From assembly GCA_949751835.1 (NCBI GenBank), contig CATKHK010000047.1, positions 62,001 through 126,000 on the forward strand: DNA of 64,000 bases. The letters run 5' to 3'. How positions within the stretch are numbered: the first letter of the stretch is position 1; each line of letters begins with the position of its first letter. The notes under the pieces were generated by a model. That model had not been told where the DNA came from and made no database searches. It was given only the letters and a program-made list of their open reading frames with translations. This document shows positions 11,309 to 22,400 of this stretch, piece after piece. This stretch comes from Blepharisma japonicum (Eukaryota > Ciliophora > Heterotrichea > Heterotrichida > Blepharismidae). Made by a program: the position numbers and the translations under genes.

Positions 11309-12147
11309 TTTAGGTTTTTAGTTCAGATTTATAAAGCTGATCAAGTATGTCATAACCTAATCCTAACCTATTTGATGTTTTCATTATAATTTGTTTGGGT
11401 ATTTATAATCAAGCAAGAATTTTAAGAAGTTTTGTGGAGGGGTTTTGGTAGCGTGGTTTAGGGTAAAAATAGATAAATATATTACTTAAAAGGGAGAATT
11501 TTAAATTTAAAAAAGCTCATTTGTGTAGTAAGCAAAAAGAGTTGTTTTTAAGAAAGTATAGGTTGGAGGTAAATTAAAAATTATATAAAGTCAGGAATAT
11601 CAAGAGAACTTTGATGTTTTCTTTATTGGCCAGATTGCAAAAAATATGTGGCTTAGTGGGCTATTAAGCTTAAAAGTGTGATTATATTAGCTAGAGGCAT
11701 TTATTTAAGGCAAAGGTTTTATTTTAAAGGATCATTTAATGTGTCTGTTATTTTTTTTGGGAATTTGAATCTAGAAGTTTTATTAGTAATAATTGATAAT
11801 TTGCATATCTCATTTTTTGGGTCAATAGAGCACAGCTTCATCAGAAAATTAACTCAATAATTTCCCCAATCATAATCATATTTCAAAATTTAAGCAAATT
11901 AAATGGTATCAAATTACCCAAAAATTAATTGCCTTTCTATAATTTCTTATTTATGGCCTAAAAGAGCAGCTTTAATGCTTGCATTCTTATAAAAGCAAAC
12001 AAAAGTCTAATAAAAATAGATTTAACTATTCTCTAATTATTTTTTGTAGATTCCTATCATATCATTTACTTTGTTAGAATTTTGGATAAATTTGATATTG
12101 TTGAAATAAAATGGGAAATAATTTAGAATAATAATTATTCTCATATT
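11309..12147. other. intergenic, no convincing gene
   Basis: 839 bp of A+T-rich DNA between two minus-strand genes. A 60-codon plus-strand frame at 11678-11860 is hydrophobic, of low complexity and unlikely to be real. A short CCTAATCCTAACCTA stretch at 11356-11370 is not a telomere array. Nothing else is visible. Confidence 0.5.
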
Positions 12148-13404
12148 TTATTTAAGATGCAAGAGCATCAATGAAGGATTTTCTAAAAGTTCTTTCCATC
12201 TTGCGACAAACTTTGCTACAGTTGCGCCATCTATTAGTCTATGATCAGCCGACCAGGAGGAGCCTAATACTTGTCGTTCAACAATTTCTCCTTTCTTTTT
12301 CTCAAGTCGAGGTCTAATAGCTCCTAAACCTCCAATTAATACTTGAGGAGGCAAAATAACTGGAGCTGTATATGTTCCTCCAATTGAGCCAATATTTGAC
12401 AAACAAATAGTCCCTCCTTCTAGATCACTTTGTCCAATCTTCCCTTTTGTTCCTAAATCTTGCAACCTTGCCATTTCTATTGCAATTTCATAAATTGACA
12501 AATTTTGGCAATTTTTAATATTCGGTACAAGCAGTCCTGCTCTACTGTCCATGGCAACGCTTACATTATGAGAAGCTTTCATGACAAACTCAGTGTTATT
12601 ATTAATAAAGCTTGCGTTTACTATTGGAAAATCGTAGATTGCGAGAGATAATGCCTTTATAAAAAACGGCATAAATGTGAGCTTTACGTCAGTCAGGGTA
12701 GTTTTTATCATTTTTCTTAGCTCTATAAGTGTGTCCATATAAACATCTTCACAATAAGTTAAATGAGGAAATAGCAGAGCTTCTGTCATTGTTTTGCACA
12801 TTCCTTTTTGGAGACCAGAGAGTTTTGATACTTTATCTTTGGCTTCAACTGCAATTTGAGGCCTTACTGGTGGGCTTACATGAGAAGGCTCTTCTAAATA
12901 TCGTAATAAATCTTCTTTGAGAACTCTCCCATCTCTTCCAGTTGCCGGTATAGTCGAGATATCAATACCTTTTTGCTTCGCAAGAAACCTCACAGATGGT
13001 GTTGCTAGTATTTTTGAAGCTTTACTACTCAATTCTTTTACCTCGCTTTCTTTAGCAGCTTCCTCACTACTTTCTTCCACCTTTTTGGCTTGTCCTTTAA
13101 TTGGATATTTCCCATCATCAATTTCTATTTTAAATAAAGGTGACCCAATCGGCGCCATTTGGTTTGCATTGAAAAAATACTCCTTAATAGTCCCATCAAA
13201 AGGGCTTTTATATTCAATAAATCCTTTGTCGCTTCTTGCTTCACACAAAACTTGGAATTCTTTGACTGCTTCTCCAGGTTTTATAAGCCAATGCTGGATT
13301 TCAACCTCAGCAATGCCTTCGCCAGGCTGAGGAATCATGAAGGTTTCTAGTCTATTTAGAATCAAAGACCTTCGAAAAAATCTACGGCCTAAACCTGTGA
13401 GCAT
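12148..13404 (-). CDS. DBT: branched-chain 2-oxo acid dehydrogenase E2 (dihydrolipoamide acyltransferase)
   Basis: A 418-residue mitochondrial E2 core protein. A basic, Arg-rich start (GRRFFRRSLILNR) serves as presequence. The lipoyl domain follows, with the lipoylated Lys at about 60 in ARSDKGFIEY. Next is the E3/E1-binding domain (TPSVRFLAKQKGIDIS, then ATGRDGRVLKEDL), then the acyltransferase core with the catalytic HRLIDG motif (H388, D392). The ending MLLHLK matches the DBT family (typically xLLDLK). It transfers branched acyl groups from lipoamide to CoA in Val, Leu and Ile breakdown. No TGA is used, all Trp being TGG. An assignment to another 2-oxo acid dehydrogenase E2 is possible but the N-terminal IPQPGEGIAEVEI pattern fits the branched-chain enzyme best. 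Confidence 0.92.
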   Translation of the reverse strand: MLTGLGRRFFRRSLILNRLETFMIPQPGEGIAEVEIQHWLIKPGEAVKEFQVLCEARSDKGFIEYKSPFDGTIKEYFFNANQMAPIGSPLFKIEIDDGKYPIKGQAKKVEESSEEAAKESEVKELSSKASKILATPSVRFLAKQKGIDISTIPATGRDGRVLKEDLLRYLEEPSHVSPPVRPQIAVEAKDKVSKLSGLQKGMCKTMTEALLFPHLTYCEDVYMDTLIELRKMIKTTLTDVKLTFMPFFIKALSLAIYDFPIVNASFINNNTEFVMKASHNVSVAMDSRAGLLVPNIKNCQNLSIYEIAIEMARLQDLGTKGKIGQSDLEGGTICLSNIGSIGGTYTAPVILPPQVLIGGLGAIRPRLEKKKGEIVERQVLGSSWSADHRLIDGATVAKFVARWKELLENPSLMLLHLK

Positions 13405-13606
13405 TTTTTATCCACATTGATGCATAGAAAACTACAATAAATAACGAAAATCCTGTGTGAAAATCATTTCTAGCTGGATTCGCCACAATTCTCAACAATT
13501 TCGAACAAAAATAATAGAAAAAGTGTAAATTTTATAAGAATTTATGATTTATTTAAAAAATATTTATGCAGGATTTTAATCATCGGGGGCTTATAAATAA
13601 TTAATT

Positions 13607-14242
13607 ATGCGTAAAACCCGGAATTCCAGAAAAATAGCTATCAATCCCCAAAAAGACCGATGCCTCATATGTTTAGAACCATTAGAAAATTTAATAAAAG
13701 TATCCCTAGACAGCTGTGGTCACAATCAATTTTGCATAATCTGTATAAATCGATGATCAGATATCACAAATAAATGCCCTCTTTGCAACGAAAGATACCA
13801 TTCCTACATCAATCTTTCCTCCTTTAAATTATTTTTTGTAGAAGACAAAGACCAATCAGATGGCGCCATTGACGATCCCTATCGTGACCTTGCCTGCCAG
13901 ATCTGCCACCTTTCTAATGACGAAGAAAATTTACTTCTCTGTGACAGCTGCAATAAAGGTTTCCACATTTCCTGCATAAATTTAAGCCATATACCAATCC
14001 TTGAAGAATGGTTCTGCAAAAAATGCATTAAAAAAAAATCCAAAACAATGCAGATGCTGCAGGCTGAAGAAATGAAAAAAGCAGCAAAGCACGAAAAAAT
14101 CGAAGAAATTATTGTAAAAAAAAGAATTTCAGGGAGGAAGGTAGAGATGAAAATTGAGGTAGAAAAAGTGAGGAGATCGGGAAGGATAAGGAAGAATAAG
14201 ATGATGGAGAAGCGCTGGGATGAGCAGTTTGTGTTTTATTAG
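13607..14242 (+). CDS. RING finger plus PHD finger protein
   Basis: A 211-residue protein that standard-code ORF finding misses because of a TGA at 13754. The RING-HC is C19-x2-C22, C37-G-H39, C43-x2-C46, C57-x2-C60. The TGA gives W50, the position where RING-HC fingers commonly carry the Trp that contacts the E2 enzyme. The PHD finger spans about residues 97-140 (CQICHLSNDEENLLLCDSC, then H120, then WFCKKC) with the acidic stretch typical of PHD. A basic coiled tail follows, ending in RRSGRIRKNK. RING-PHD order is shared with PHRF1-like chromatin proteins. It is probably a nuclear ubiquitin ligase reading a histone tail; this role is inference from domains. Confidence 0.87.
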
Positions 14243-14270
14243 GGCTAATTAATGGATAAATTGAGAAGGG

Positions 14271-14699
14271 TTATTTAAGCTGTCTTAAGAGAGAGTCACA
14301 GTCATTAATTGCTTTTAAGATGGCTGAGAGAGTTTCAGTTTGATATGGGCTAATATTTTGTAAAGATTCAGAAAGATGCAGCATTTTGTCAAAGATGTTT
14401 TTTCTAACTGTTGTTATCTTTGGAAAATCGTGATATATACTTGTGGAATCGGGTATTTCAGGGGTTTTATTTTCTTCTTGCTTCTGTGTATCATTTTTAT
14501 AGATTACTTCTGGCTTTTCTATAACTTGTGTGGGCTCAAGCTTTTTTTCTTCTTCAAGAAACCTCTGACAGCCACAGCAGTATTCTTTGTTGTCTTTTTG
14601 CATTATTGGAGTATAGCATTCTTCACAGTTTTTATTAAGCATGCACCAGCCTTGCAGTAATTTTTGTGATAGTCTTACTCCAACATCATCTGAGCTCAT
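14271..14699 (-). CDS. ZNRD2/SSSCA1-like zinc-ribbon protein
   Basis: A 142-residue protein. The N-terminus VRLSQKLLQGWCMLNKNC followed by C25-x2-C28 and YCCGC (C41/C44) matches the Sjogren syndrome/scleroderma autoantigen 1 (ZNRD2) zinc ribbon, where the family has LLQGWxLL before the first CxxC. The rest is acidic and linker-like with a C-terminal helix. The start codon is 12 bp from the start codon of the divergent sorting receptor gene. Confidence 0.78.
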   Translation of the reverse strand: MSSDDVGVRLSQKLLQGWCMLNKNCEECYTPIMQKDNKEYCCGCQRFLEEEKKLEPTQVIEKPEVIYKNDTQKQEENKTPEIPDSTSIYHDFPKITTVRKNIFDKMLHLSESLQNISPYQTETLSAILKAINDCDSLLRQLK

Positions 14700-14711
14700 T
14701 TTTATAATAAA

Positions 14712-16070
14712 ATGTATTTTTTATTTCTCCTTATAAGTGTAGCTTTCTGCAAAATTATCGTATACGCCCCATTTGAACTAAAAGAAGCTGTCAGAAATCG
14801 TTATTCTCACAGTGGACTTAAAAGCTCCCTCGCAAATTTCGGAAACCCTCCCTACGGATCTTCTATTATTGGGCGTGTATTTTACAGAGAAACTGAAAAA
14901 CTTGCATGTGATGCCATCACCCCTTTCAATTGGAACGATGAGGAGTCTATAAATTCCCCAATTTTACTTGTAGAACGAGGAGACTGCCCATTTGTAGTTA
15001 AAGCTAGACATGCTCAAGATATTGGTGCTAAAGCGTTGATAGTAATAGATAACAGAGAAGAAAACCCTGAAAGCGTGATTATGATTGACTCAGGAACTGG
15101 TGGGAATATTTATATACCTACTTTACTTATATCTGAGGCTGATGGAAATTTATTGAAATTATATTTAGGGGAAAAGAAGGAGGCCGTATCCTTGATGCTT
15201 TCTTTTGAAGTTCCTTATCGTGATGACCATATAAATTATGATATTTGGATGTCGTCAGAAAACACGAAAGTTCAGAATTTTTTGCATGAGTTTTATCAAA
15301 TAGGATCTAAATTAACCAAAAAACAAGCCACGTTTGTGCCACATTATGTGCTTTGGTACTGCGACGATTGCGCTAACCATGGCTATGTCACTGAAAATCT
15401 AGACTGTGTAAGCGGCGGAAGATATTGTGCACCTGATCCTGATGGAAATGGTCCTCGGACAGGTAGAGACGTCGTGATTGAAGATTTAAGGCAGATTTGT
15501 ATATACAAGCAAACAGAAAACGAACACGACTACTCTCTCTGGTTTAAATACATGAAATCTTATAATACCACCTGCGAAGACAAAGATGCATGCACAGAAA
15601 AGTTCTTAAAAGATGCTGGAATTGACCACAAAAAAATCAAAAAATGTATAGACGACAGCTTTATTGGTAATAAAAGGCTAGCCCTAGACGACAACACCCT
15701 CCTCCGTGACGAGTTCAATACATGGGGTAGGCTTGGTCTCTCCTTTTACCCAGCCCTCATAGTAAATAATTTTACTTACCGAGGTGACTGGGAATCCTCT
15801 TCTATATTAAAAGCTTTATGTGCAGGCTACGGTGCTTACCAAGAGCCTGATCTCTGCAGCCAAGACCATTCCCCAGAGAAGGCAGAATCTTCAGGTAAAT
15901 CTACCATAATTTTTATTCTAATTTTATCCTTTGCACTAATAGGTGCAATTGCTGTATTCTATAGGATGTGGATGAACAGAGAAATGAAAGAAGAAATGAG
16001 GGTGCAGGTAAACTCCACAGTAAACCAATACTTCGCTATGTCAGATAGCCCAAGGAATAGAAGAAATTAA
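14712..16070 (+). CDS. vacuolar sorting receptor (VSR/BP-80 type)
   Basis: A 452-residue type I membrane protein. It has a signal peptide (first 13 residues), a protease-associated (PA) domain at about 40-175 (LLVERGDCPFVVKARHAQ, then GAKALIVIDN, then IPTLLISEADG), then the Cys-rich lumenal region (WYCDDCANHGYVT, GGRYCAPDPDGNG) characteristic of plant vacuolar sorting receptors. One membrane helix lies at about 397-420 and the tail is about 30 residues (NQYFAMSD). It should carry soluble cargo from Golgi to the lysosome/vacuole. The tail has a Tyr-based YFAM that could bind adaptor complexes, as YMPL does in plants. All Trp are TGG. Confidence 0.9.
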   Translation: MYFLFLLISVAFCKIIVYAPFELKEAVRNRYSHSGLKSSLANFGNPPYGSSIIGRVFYRETEKLACDAITPFNWNDEESINSPILLVERGDCPFVVKARHAQDIGAKALIVIDNREENPESVIMIDSGTGGNIYIPTLLISEADGNLLKLYLGEKKEAVSLMLSFEVPYRDDHINYDIWMSSENTKVQNFLHEFYQIGSKLTKKQATFVPHYVLWYCDDCANHGYVTENLDCVSGGRYCAPDPDGNGPRTGRDVVIEDLRQICIYKQTENEHDYSLWFKYMKSYNTTCEDKDACTEKFLKDAGIDHKKIKKCIDDSFIGNKRLALDDNTLLRDEFNTWGRLGLSFYPALIVNNFTYRGDWESSSILKALCAGYGAYQEPDLCSQDHSPEKAESSGKSTIIFILILSFALIGAIAVFYRMWMNREMKEEMRVQVNSTVNQYFAMSDSPRNRRN

Positions 16071-16112
16071 TATAAATTGAGGTTTAATAGAGATTTAACT
16101 GGTTTTAAATAA

Positions 16113-18596
16113 TTATCTTTGCCTACGAGCAGGAGTGGTCATGTCGCCAGCCCAAGCTTTTTCGTATGACTTCTTTTCGAAGTTCCAAGAGTTTTTCATC
16201 ATGAGGTCAAAATATCTGTCGTCATCAATAGAAGCGGACACGTGGGCGTAGTACTCCATAAATTCATCAAGTGTGACCCTATGGTCTCTGGTATTTTCTT
16301 TAAAAGTGGCATGGTGGATTTCAAATGTATCTAAAAATTCACAAAGGACTTCTTCCTCAGTTTTTTTGCCAGATCTTACATCAGGGTGGTTTCTTGCGTT
16401 ATACACCCCTTTGATATCATCTAGCTCTACAATTCCATTGCCATTGCTGTCAAGCTTGTTAAAAGCTTGTGTGACCAGCTGCTTTCTATTATTATTCATA
16501 GGTCCTCTTAGTCTATGAATAAACTCTTCATAATCAATTGTCCCACCATTGTCAGCGTCAAAATAATTAAACAGCTTCCTCAGGTCTTTTTCTGGGAAAT
16601 CTACCCTAAAGTCTCTCATAGCTTTCAAGAATTCGTTATAATCCAAATTCCCTGACCCATCGTCATCAATAATCTTAAAATTCCTGGCGATCCCTACAAA
16701 CCCTCTAGCTCCCCTTGCAGCCAATCTGCCTCTTAAAGCTTCCAAAACTTCTTCAATAGTAGGATTTGCCGACCTTGGCTGGGCTGATTCTGCTATATCA
16801 TTATCCCTCCTAGGTGGGGCATAAGTTTCTGTAGTCCCATAAGGTGCAGTGCTGGCTACACTTTTTCCTAATGCAGCACTTGGGTGGTTTGCTAACAAAT
16901 AAGCTCTTTTGCTGTCAGGGGAAAATCCTTTAGAAGACCCAGCCCATGCGCCTCTTCCTGAGTCTTGTTGAAGTTTCCAGGCATTGTTCATCATTAGCTC
17001 GAAGTATCTGTCGTCGTCAATGCTGGCTGAGACGTTGTTATAGTATTCTTCGAACTCTTCTTTGGTAATATTTCGGTCTCGCTTTGAGAGATCACAAATA
17101 TTGTGGTGGGTTTCGAAGGTTTCAAGAAATTCACCGAGGACCTCGTTTTCAGTTTTTTTGCCCGATTTAACGTCAGGGTGGTTTTTGGCGGAGTAGACAC
17201 CTTTAAGGTCTTCGATGTCAATGATGCCACTTTTATCACGGTCAAGCTTGTCCCAGGCTTGGCTGACAACTCTGCGTCTAAAAGAGTTCATTGGGCCTCG
17301 GATGCCTCTAATGAGCTCATCATAGTCAATTACTCCACTTCTATCCCTATCAAGGGCATTAAATAGTTTTTCAATATCTTCGTCTTCTATGTCAATTCTA
17401 AAATCTCTGCAGCCTTTTCTGAATTCTCCCATACTAATAGTTCCTGAGTTATCATCGTCCATAATTTTGAACTGCCTTGCAATCCCAATAATACCTCTTG
17501 CTCCTCTAGTAGCCAGCTTGTTTCTGAACCTTTCTAGTAGCATTTCCACACTTCTCTGGTTCAGTGGTGGGGCAGGAGGTAAGACTCCAGGGGAATTTTT
17601 GCTCGGCCTGGCAAAGCCTTTATTCCCATCTTCCCCTGCGTTAGTCCAAGCTTTATTTTTGGTATAAGCAGGAGCTTCATTGAGTTTCCACGTATTTGAC
17701 ATCATAAGTTCGAAATACTGATCATTATCTACACTTGCAGAAATATTATTATAGTATTCCATGAATTCCTCTCTTGTCACTTTTCTGTCTCTCGTCCCAC
17801 CAATATTATGATGCATTTCAAAGGTTTCTAAAAACTCGCCCAATACGTCATCCTCAGTTTTTCTGCCACTTCTGACATCAGGATGGCCTCTGGCGTTATA
17901 AAACTCTTTAACATCTTCAATGTCAAGGATCCCAGACCTGTCTGAATCAAGCTTATCAAAAGCTCTATTGACTAAAGCAATCCTAAAATCATTCATCGGC
18001 CCTCTTACAGCTCTCAAAAACTCATCATAGTCGATTTCTCCTGACCTGTCTCTATCAATCAAATTAAAAACAGCCTGCAGTTCATTTTCTCTGATTTCCA
18101 CCCTGAAGTCCCTTATAGCTTTTGAAAACTCATAGAAATCAAGGCAGCCTGACCCGTCATCGTCCATAATCTTAAACTGTCTTGCAAGTCCCATGATACC
18201 TCTGCCTCCTCTTGCAGCCAACCTTTCTCTGATTTTTTCTATGCCAGCTTGGCCTTCTTGTATTTGCTGGTTTAGTGTTTTTTGAGAAGTGCCAGGCCTG
18301 CCAGTGACGCTTTGGTTATCATAAATTGCGGCAACAAATTCTTTGTAGTCCAAAGCTCCTGAGTGGTCAGTGTCATAAAACCTAAAAAGATCTTCCAGAA
18401 GCCTTTTATCAGGGACTACAAGGCCGATTTTTTCTATAGCTTTAGTCCATTCGTCGAGAGAGACTGTTTCGCTGTTATCAAGGTCAAAATATTTGAAAGA
18501 ACGCAGGAGGACAGTTTCTTCAGAGACGTGAGAGGTGGATTTCTGCTGGAGCTTGGCACGAAGCTCGTTTTCAAACTGCTGGCGATAGTTGTCCAT
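16113..18596 (-). CDS. triple calcyphosin-like EF-hand protein
   Basis: An 827-residue protein made of an N-terminal EF-hand pair (DLDNSETVSLDEW, YDTDHSGALDYKEF) and three consecutive calcyphosin-like modules of about 220 residues. Each module starts LAARGxRGxxGxARxFKIxDDD and has several canonical EF loops (for example DRDRSGEIDYDE, DSDRSGILDIED). Each module then carries an HPDVxSGxKTExEVL...FLxTFExHH block and a closing YYxxxSASxDxDxYFxLMMxNxW element. The modules are divergent enough to show an old internal triplication. Calcyphosin-like proteins bind Ca2+ and are common in motile cilia. A Ca2+-responsive ciliary or contractile role is inferred. All Trp are TGG and no intron is needed. 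Confidence 0.9.
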   Translation of the reverse strand: MDNYRQQFENELRAKLQQKSTSHVSEETVLLRSFKYFDLDNSETVSLDEWTKAIEKIGLVVPDKRLLEDLFRFYDTDHSGALDYKEFVAAIYDNQSVTGRPGTSQKTLNQQIQEGQAGIEKIRERLAARGGRGIMGLARQFKIMDDDGSGCLDFYEFSKAIRDFRVEIRENELQAVFNLIDRDRSGEIDYDEFLRAVRGPMNDFRIALVNRAFDKLDSDRSGILDIEDVKEFYNARGHPDVRSGRKTEDDVLGEFLETFEMHHNIGGTRDRKVTREEFMEYYNNISASVDNDQYFELMMSNTWKLNEAPAYTKNKAWTNAGEDGNKGFARPSKNSPGVLPPAPPLNQRSVEMLLERFRNKLATRGARGIIGIARQFKIMDDDNSGTISMGEFRKGCRDFRIDIEDEDIEKLFNALDRDRSGVIDYDELIRGIRGPMNSFRRRVVSQAWDKLDRDKSGIIDIEDLKGVYSAKNHPDVKSGKKTENEVLGEFLETFETHHNICDLSKRDRNITKEEFEEYYNNVSASIDDDRYFELMMNNAWKLQQDSGRGAWAGSSKGFSPDSKRAYLLANHPSAALGKSVASTAPYGTTETYAPPRRDNDIAESAQPRSANPTIEEVLEALRGRLAARGARGFVGIARNFKIIDDDGSGNLDYNEFLKAMRDFRVDFPEKDLRKLFNYFDADNGGTIDYEEFIHRLRGPMNNNRKQLVTQAFNKLDSNGNGIVELDDIKGVYNARNHPDVRSGKKTEEEVLCEFLDTFEIHHATFKENTRDHRVTLDEFMEYYAHVSASIDDDRYFDLMMKNSWNFEKKSYEKAWAGDMTTPARRQR

Positions 18597-18677
18597 ATAA
18601 TTATTATGATAATGGTGGATTTTTTTGAATAAGAAAATTATTAAATAAGATAAATAAAGGAATTTATAGAGATTTTA

Positions 18678-19406
18678 CTATCTTTTCAGCTTAATTTTGC
18701 CACTTGAAATATTAAACATATCGCTAACATCAAAAATGTGAGGAGTTGAGGCATTTGATTTGGAGTTTAAGCTTCTTTTTAAAAAGACTTGTGACATTGT
18801 AGGCGAATATAAAGGTTCTCTGTATTCACATTTGATAAATTTTAGTGAGTTTCGAGGCAATTTCATATGTTTTTTTTCTTTTTTTAGGATTTTAACTGTG
18901 GAGAGCTTTTTTTGGACGACGCTTTTTCAGTCGATTGAAATATTGGAAGAGACAAGAAGTTCATTTGTGAAGGGGGAGCTTCGTGAGCTGCTAGATCTGA
19001 AGCGGGGAGAAGCTTGGCTTTCGCCACAGTATTTGTGCAGGCAAGTGCTGTGGTCGATGAAATCGGGATCTCTAAGTGTGGTTTCTTCTTTATTAAGTAA
19101 CTTCCCACTATCATTCAAATTTCGATCAGCTTCTCTTACATAAATTTTGTACCTCGCTTTCATTTTTTCTTTTTGCAGATCTCTCGTAATCTTGGCCGAA
19201 TTCTCAAGTAAAACTCCTTTGTGACGACCATTAATAGAATTTAATGAAGCAGCCCTAAGAGGTTTTGATAAACTAATAGCTCTTATTCCACATCAGTCTT
19301 GAATAGGATTTTTCTGTTTTTCCGTTTTCCTGTAAATGTATTTTTTGTTATAAGCAAGAGCTTTTTTAATAAGCACATTTCTCCTCCCATTGATTGAGAT
19401 ATCCAT
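18678..19406 (-). CDS. hypothetical basic protein, 242 aa
   Basis: Rejoined across two in-frame TGAs (Trp at residue 38 in IQDWCG and at about 160 in SIDWKS), the frame runs from the ATG at 19406 to TAG at 18678. It is basic, with clusters RRNVLIKKALAYNKKYIYRK and LKKEKKHMK, and Ser-rich in the middle. No domain is recognised. The ATG at 19406 (MDISINGRR) is preferred because the overlapping ATG 5 bp upstream leads to an early stop. Confidence 0.65.
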
Positions 19407-19459
19407 ATTGCATTTTAAATAAAATTTCTAACATTTAATAATATATTTTTTAATAAATA

Positions 19460-22400
19460 TTAACGATCATGTTCTTCTAAATACGAGCCTCTTCCTTTAA
19501 GCACAAAATCTAGGTCAGGCCCTCCTTCAGTGATAATTTTGAACATTGATTTATACAATTTGTCTAATTTTGGCTTAAATAATATTTGAATTTGTAAAGG
19601 AAGCTTCTCTGCGTCTTGATTCAGTGCTTGAGGAAGTGCTGGGCCAGTTGGGGTGTATTTTAAAGGCACTGAAGGGCCTTTTAGAGCTCCTTCTGATATA
19701 GAAAACTGGAACACGTCAGGATCATCTAAAATAGTGGCATCTTCTTTTTCTTGTTTAGTCATTGTTTTCCAGCCTGAATTTTTCTTTTTAGGGTACTGGA
19801 CATAAGTAAGTCTCCATTTAGCGTCTACCGGGCTTACATTTGATAAAAATATAGACAGTTTTTTAGAGAATTGGATATTCACCATCCCAAAGTCTTGTTC
19901 TGACAGTTTTTTAAATTCGTCTGACTGCTCTGAATTTATGATTAGTTTTGGCCTATACAGTCTAGCATCTAATTTTAGCCGCTGCTCGTGACCATTTGAG
20001 AAACGAATTAAAAAGGAGCCACCAATAGAGGACCGAGGAGCTATAGGCCAGGCATCAATATCGTTAGGATTTGGTTTTAAAAATTTGACAAATACTTGTA
20101 AGTTATCTTCTGGGGCAAGTGTATGCTTTTGTTCTGCTATTGGTAAGTTGCTGCTAGTCCTTTTTAGCTTAAGCTGCTCTACTTTGTCAGCCACAGTTCC
20201 ACCTTCATAATCTTGTAAATAAATAGATGCAGAACTTTTGGCTTGGACTATCATGAAAGGTCCATTTTCTATTAATATGGTAAAAGTAAGCACAGCTGAC
20301 GTGATATTAGTAAGCCCAATATCTTTAATCCCATTCGGCCCTCCAGCTGAATACCCATCAAATGCTAAATAATACATCCCATCTGACCTCTGAACCTTAT
20401 CCACATGAAGCCAAGGCAAAATCGTTTTAGCTTGCAAATTAATCCCAAGCTCCCCTAGTACAGTATCCTCTTCTTCTACAATTTGTGGGTGAGCCAAAAT
20501 CACAGCTTCATGCATTTCTTCTGTTTCACTAGTAAAACTTATAGTAAAAATGGTCTCTTTTCTGCCTGAAATAATTGCTTCTTTGGGAGATATAGAAAAT
20601 GGGGAAGGTTTTTCGACAGGCTCTGTGACTTGGAATTTTACGTCAAAAAGATCGATTTTTTCGTCGTCAGCTGAAAATTGGATTGTGGTAGGGACAAGGG
20701 AAACTTTGAAAATCCCGTCTTCACGAGCGGCAAGGTCTTTGTAGTTGAAGATTTTCCAGTCAAGCCAAATGTCTTTAGGCCCACTGTTGTAGAGCTTTAC
20801 TTTTTTGGATAGAGGCTGGCCTGAGGAGAGGAGGGTTCCTAATGATAAAATAGGAGGATCAACCTTATAATTTACACCTAGCTGATTTGGAGCTAATACT
20901 AGTGGCGAACCTTTAATTCTTGACCTTATAGGAATTCTATGTGGCTTTAGTCCTTTTACTGAAGACACCAAAATATCTTCAAATCTTCCACAAATGTCAT
21001 TATACATTGTCACAGTCACAATAACCTCACTATGGGCATCAATTACCCCTGACTTTGGCTCACATACAAAAGCAAGGCCTTTATTGTTGCTTAAGTAGAA
21101 TTTTTTTGATTTTTCCAGCTGTTTGGTCGCTGTGAAGGTTTCTCCTTCTTTCGTAGAAAATTTATTTAACTGCTCATGGGCATCACTGAGTAATGGGGGA
21201 AGTTTTTCTCTGGAGTCTGGGCGCTTTGTGGTGTTTTTTGTTTGGAATTTTGTGGAGGAGGTGAATTTGATTTTCCTGGGGCTTACATCTTTGGGGGATT
21301 CAAACTGTAAAGCTTTGGCTTCTTTGGCTTTGATTTGTGCTAAGACTTCTTCTTGTGAAAGTCCTGGCTCGTAATTGTCCAGTTTTAGGTCAAAAGTGGT
21401 TTTTAGGCCTGAGCTGTTTTTTATGATGAATTTTATAGCTTTGGAGTCTCCTATATTAGAATACCCAAAATCAATGACTTTTAAATGCTGATCAGGCTGT
21501 GCAGATAATGTCATACTAGACAGGTAGCTTTGTCTATCACTTGCATTATATAAAGATGGAGGAAGCTTGGATTTCTGCCTTGAACTTGTCAAGCTCGTCA
21601 AAGTGTTCATGTTATTATCTTCAGCAGGAATATAGCTAATTTCAAGACCTTTTACATCTCCAGTGGTTAAAATTCCTAGAGGCGAGTCCAATCCTTCTAC
21701 CTCACAAACCCAAATTTCGTCTAAATTACCACCATTAAATGGAATCATTGTAAATTCACAAGTAACCTTTGATAAAGCCTTGATTTCTCCTGAGGAAGGA
21801 CTTATCTTGAAATCATGGTCTTCAGTAAGAGGAATCACCCATTTAAAAGTTGTATCTAAGTTTCCATAGTTTATAAGGGTCACTATTTTTGGCTTAGACT
21901 CTATCCCAGCAGCAAGCTGCCCAAGCTTGAACTCATAACAATCAAGGCAGACTACAGGCTTTTGAACCTCCGCAAAAATATTGATATATCTGGCTTCTCC
22001 ATTTTTTACCGAAATTTTTACGATTTCTTCAATAGTCTCTACTTTGTCACTCTGAATTTCTATTGACACTTTTAATGTGTCGTATGGGGCTATTTCTTTA
22101 TAATTTGGAGAAATTATAATAGATTGCTCTGAGGAATTGTTATATTTATGGTAATTTTCGTGGCCAATAGTAACATAAGCTGGTATCCCACTTTCGTTCT
22201 TTATCATAAAATAAGAAATTGATTTTTCTTTGCATTTTATGATCCCAAAATCGCAATTGGTTGATTCTAAAGAAATTTCAGGGCCAATTGTGTGGCTTTG
22301 GATTTGGAAATAAATAGGAAAACCGTTACTGACAGAGCATTGATAGACGCCGACTTGGCTGCCTAAGGAGCTTGTGATCCAAGCAAAGTCTAAGCTGATT

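Noticed and set aside
11351-11370. CATAACCTAATCCTAACCTA, telomere-like
   Set aside because: Only a short, irregular run, not an array, and inside a gene-rich region rather than at an end.
11678-11860. 60-codon plus-strand ORF
   Set aside because: Hydrophobic low-complexity sequence in a long spacer with no motif.
17000-17270. antisense and off-frame ORFs inside the EF-hand gene
   Set aside because: They are shadows of the repetitive EF-hand coding frame.
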